Of a stretch of 37,026 bases of DNA, positions 35,005 through 37,026 are shown in pieces; positions within the stretch are counted from its first letter, which is position 1; every line of letters starts with the position of its first letter. The DNA is from Pseudomonadota bacterium (lineage in GTDB: Bacteria; Pseudomonadota; Gammaproteobacteria; Burkholderiales; Burkholderiaceae_E): NCBI GenBank assembly GCA_963204785.1, contig CAUJHG010000065.1:1-37026 (forward strand), read 5' to 3'. The position numbers and the translations under genes were made by a program. The notes beneath the pieces were generated by a model. It had not been told where the DNA came from. It did no database searches and saw only the letters and a list, made by a program, of their open reading frames with translations.

Positions 35005-36483
35005 ATGGCAAGGGAACATAGACATCCACCAAGCGCGGCCTGCCTCTCGGCATCGATGAGGGATCTCGGGTACTCACTCGAAACGGCCATCGCGGATCTG
35101 ATCGACAACAGCATTTCTGCCGGTGCGGACAAGATAGACATCATCTGCGATGTCTCCGGCGAGCTTCCTCTGGTCGTCATTCTCGACAACGGCAAGGGAA
35201 TGACGGAAGGAGAGTTGCTGGCGGCAATGCGCCATGGAACCGATAACCCAAGACAGCACCGTTCGCCAAAGGATCTGGGGCGCTTTGGTCTTGGACTGAA
35301 GACGGCGTCGTTCTCGCAGTGCCGTTCCCTGACAGTGGTCAGCACAAGTGATGCTTCCATCTGTGGTGCCGAGTGGAACCTGGATCGCATCGATGCAGCA
35401 GACGACTGGATTCTGAGCATCCTTGATGAGGCCGACATCCAGGCGCTGCCCTATGTCGATCGCCTCGGCAGGAACGGCACCGCAGTCCTCTGGCGAGAAC
35501 TCGATCGCATGCTCGAAGACGAAGTCGGGGATCGGCGGCAGGAAATCGTGAACGAGAAGCTTGAGGTGGTGGGGCGACATCTCGCCCTCGTCTTCCATCG
35601 CTTCCTTTCTGGCGAGGTCAAGGGGCATCCCAGAATCACGCTTGCCATCAACGGTCACCCCATTGCCGCATTCGATCCTTTTTGCAGAAAGAATTCGGCC
35701 ACTCAGGTTCTCCCGGAGGAAATTGTCCGCATCGGTGATGCGGAAGTGCGCCTGCAGCCCTATGTGCTGCCACACCACAGCCGTCTTTCCGCGTCCGAGT
35801 ACGACTACTACCAGGATCGCAGCGACTTCATCTCCAACCAGGGAGGCTATGTCTATCGGAACGGGCGCCTGATGGCGTGGGGAGACTGGTTCCGGCTGGT
35901 GCCCAAGGGTGAGGCCACCAAGCTGGCGCGGGTGCAGATCGACTTCCCCAACAGTCTGGACGAAGCCTGGACAATCGACATCAAGAAGTCGCGTGCCCGA
36001 CCCCCACATGCGGTGCGTGAGCGCCTGCGCCAGATCATCGCCAGAATCACCAGCCGCAGCGTGACGGTACATCGGGGACGCGGACAGAAGCTGTTTCAGG
36101 AAACCCAGGCACCGTTCTGGGAGCGCTATGCCGATCATGATGGCATTCGGTTCGCGATCAACGCCCGGCATCCGATCATCGTCTCACTGGCAGAAAGACT
36201 CTCGCCAGAGGACGCAGACCTGCTGCGCACACTGCTTGATTCGGTTGCTGCCTCACTGCCGGTCGAGATGATCTATTCCGACTACTCGACCCACGCACGA
36301 GAGATCAATCAGCGATCGGTGGATGAAAGTCAGACCATGGAGCGCCTGAGAAGCTTGCGCCAAGTGCTGTACGGCGACGGGCCGGGCGATGCGAAAGCCT
36401 TTCTTCAGATCGTGCGCTCCACGCATCTTTTCGATGGCCAGATGGATCTGGCCGAGAAATTCATCAGCGAGGCTTTTGCATGA
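35005..36483 (+). CDS. GHKL ATPase of MutL/MORC type (HATPase_c_3) linked to a Z1 protein
   Basis: 492 residues from ATG 35005, with AGGGGGG 7 nt upstream. N-terminal GHKL domain: N-box TAIADLIDNSISAGA (N35), G1 VILDNGKGMT, G2 LGRFGLGLKTASFSQC. The general-base position four residues before N35 is Asp (D31) instead of the usual Glu. After about residue 180 comes an S5-like region and an uncharacterised C-terminal half with YRNGRLMAWGDWFRLVPKGE and AWTIDIKKSRARPPHAVRERLR, typical of ATPases paired with Z1 proteins. ATP-driven dimerisation and DNA clamping are expected by analogy with MutL/MORC. The stop overlaps the Z1 start (ATGA), so they are one operon. This corresponds to the MutL-like component of MZA-type systems; assignment by context and motif, not by search. 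Confidence 0.88.
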   Translation: MAREHRHPPSAACLSASMRDLGYSLETAIADLIDNSISAGADKIDIICDVSGELPLVVILDNGKGMTEGELLAAMRHGTDNPRQHRSPKDLGRFGLGLKTASFSQCRSLTVVSTSDASICGAEWNLDRIDAADDWILSILDEADIQALPYVDRLGRNGTAVLWRELDRMLEDEVGDRRQEIVNEKLEVVGRHLALVFHRFLSGEVKGHPRITLAINGHPIAAFDPFCRKNSATQVLPEEIVRIGDAEVRLQPYVLPHHSRLSASEYDYYQDRSDFISNQGGYVYRNGRLMAWGDWFRLVPKGEATKLARVQIDFPNSLDEAWTIDIKKSRARPPHAVRERLRQIIARITSRSVTVHRGRGQKLFQETQAPFWERYADHDGIRFAINARHPIIVSLAERLSPEDADLLRTLLDSVAASLPVEMIYSDYSTHAREINQRSVDESQTMERLRSLRQVLYGDGPGDAKAFLQIVRSTHLFDGQMDLAEKFISEAFA

Positions 36484-37026
36484 GCATTACAGCCATCACG
36501 GAAGAACGAAACATTGCCAACGCGCTCATCTCGGGCCTTGCCAACATGGCGGAAACGCCGACGCGCGATCAGGTGGAGGAAAAGGCACAACAGATTGCTG
36601 CAATCTTCGGCTATGCAGGGGATCTCCGCAACATTGTCACCGAGGCCATGGAATCGGTTGTGACCCGCATGGGAGCGGGCATTTCATTGGTCGATGTCAA
36701 TGCGAAGCATGACGATCAATGGGTTCACAAGCGCGAGGACGTCGCTTGGATCTATGCCAGTGCATACGAGGAATTCCTTCGCAACGAGGGCTGGCCTCCA
36801 CAGATGGTCCAGTCACTGAGCGATGTGACCACCCGCATTCTTGGTCATCTTCAGGATCCACTGAGTGAAGGCACGAGCTGGAACCGCCGTGGTCTGGTCA
36901 TCGGCCATGTGCAGTCGGGGAAGACGGCCAACTACACGGGCCTGATAGCACGTGCAGCCGATGCGGGCTACAAGTTCATCGTCGTCATCGCAGGCATTCA
37001 CAACAACCTGCGCAGGCAGACACAGC
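36480..37026 (+). CDS. Z1-domain ATPase, N-terminal part (cut by window edge)
   Basis: 182 codons from ATG 36480 (overlapping the ATPase stop) to the edge with no stop. The first 130 residues are helical (MSITAITEERNIANALISGL, HKREDVAWIYASAYEEFL). The Walker A is GHVQSGKT (142-149), followed by ANYTGLIARAADAGYKFIVV and AGIHNNLRRQTQ. The combination G-x-V-Q-S-G-K-T with N-x-x-G-L-I and L-R-x-Q-T-Q defines the Z1 family of superfamily II-like ATPases. Z1 proteins occur in operons with C5 methyltransferases, Vsr, MutL/MORC-like ATPases, a PD-(D/E)XK nuclease and AIPR proteins. Most of the helicase-like domain and any C-terminal nuclease are outside the window. Confidence 0.93.
   Translation, partial: MSITAITEERNIANALISGLANMAETPTRDQVEEKAQQIAAIFGYAGDLRNIVTEAMESVVTRMGAGISLVDVNAKHDDQWVHKREDVAWIYASAYEEFLRNEGWPPQMVQSLSDVTTRILGHLQDPLSEGTSWNRRGLVIGHVQSGKTANYTGLIARAADAGYKFIVVIAGIHNNLRRQTQ

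Overview
The window looks like a chromosomal segment of a high-GC betaproteobacterium, most likely Burkholderiales. The evidence is the dnaA-dnaN-gyrB / rpmH-rnpA-yidD-yidC-mnmE replication-origin neighbourhood, a Bug-type (TctC family) tripartite tricarboxylate transporter receptor, and several acyl-CoA metabolism genes. Positions 1 to about 28,960 are uniformly GC-rich core DNA. From about 28,965 to the right edge the composition is visibly less GC-rich and the genes are of mobile-element and defence type.

Region 1 (1-2,613, minus strand): start of an acyl-CoA dehydrogenase, a Bug solute receptor and a PanE-like ketopantoate reductase family enzyme. Region 2 (2,914-7,340, plus): an envelope-stress block made of a secreted protein ending in an Ivy (lysozyme inhibitor) domain, an OmpR-type response regulator with its sensor kinase, and a two-PDZ DegP/HtrA protease preceded by direct repeats that fit an OmpR-type regulator. 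Region 3 (7,538-11,508, plus): an acyl-CoA ligase, a branched-chain amino-acid-type ABC receptor and a GrdB/PrdB-like reductase-family protein. Region 4 (11,498-17,404, minus): a catabolic cluster of tandem-hotdog thioesterase, epoxide-hydrolase-like enzyme, two overlapping acyl-CoA dehydrogenases, a GST-kappa/HCCA-isomerase-like protein and an atypical SDR. An HxlR regulator is divergent from the SDR. Regions 3 and 4 together look like uptake, CoA activation and beta-oxidation-like breakdown of an unidentified acid. A SAM methyltransferase follows (18,159-19,250).

Region 5 (19,313-28,964): gyrB, dnaN and dnaA on the minus strand, with rpmH, rnpA, yidD, yidC and mnmE divergent on the plus strand. 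One near-consensus DnaA box lies in the dnaA-rpmH gap.

Region 6 (28,965-37,026): a genomic island apparently inserted at the 3' end of mnmE, the same target as SGI1-type islands. It starts with a P4-type tyrosine integrase. Next come two identical 37-nt repeats separated by 35 nt, a small winged-helix regulator, and an AlbA_2/HATPase_c_4 (COG2865-like) protein. After these lies a defence module: a C5-cytosine methyltransferase, a convergent Vsr-type endonuclease, a GHKL ATPase of the MutL/MORC type, and a Z1-domain ATPase cut by the window edge. The ATPase + Z1 pair matches the front part of MZA-type (MutL, Z1, DUF, AIPR) systems. The remaining members, if present, lie beyond 37,026. No rRNA, tRNA, insertion sequence or cas gene was seen.
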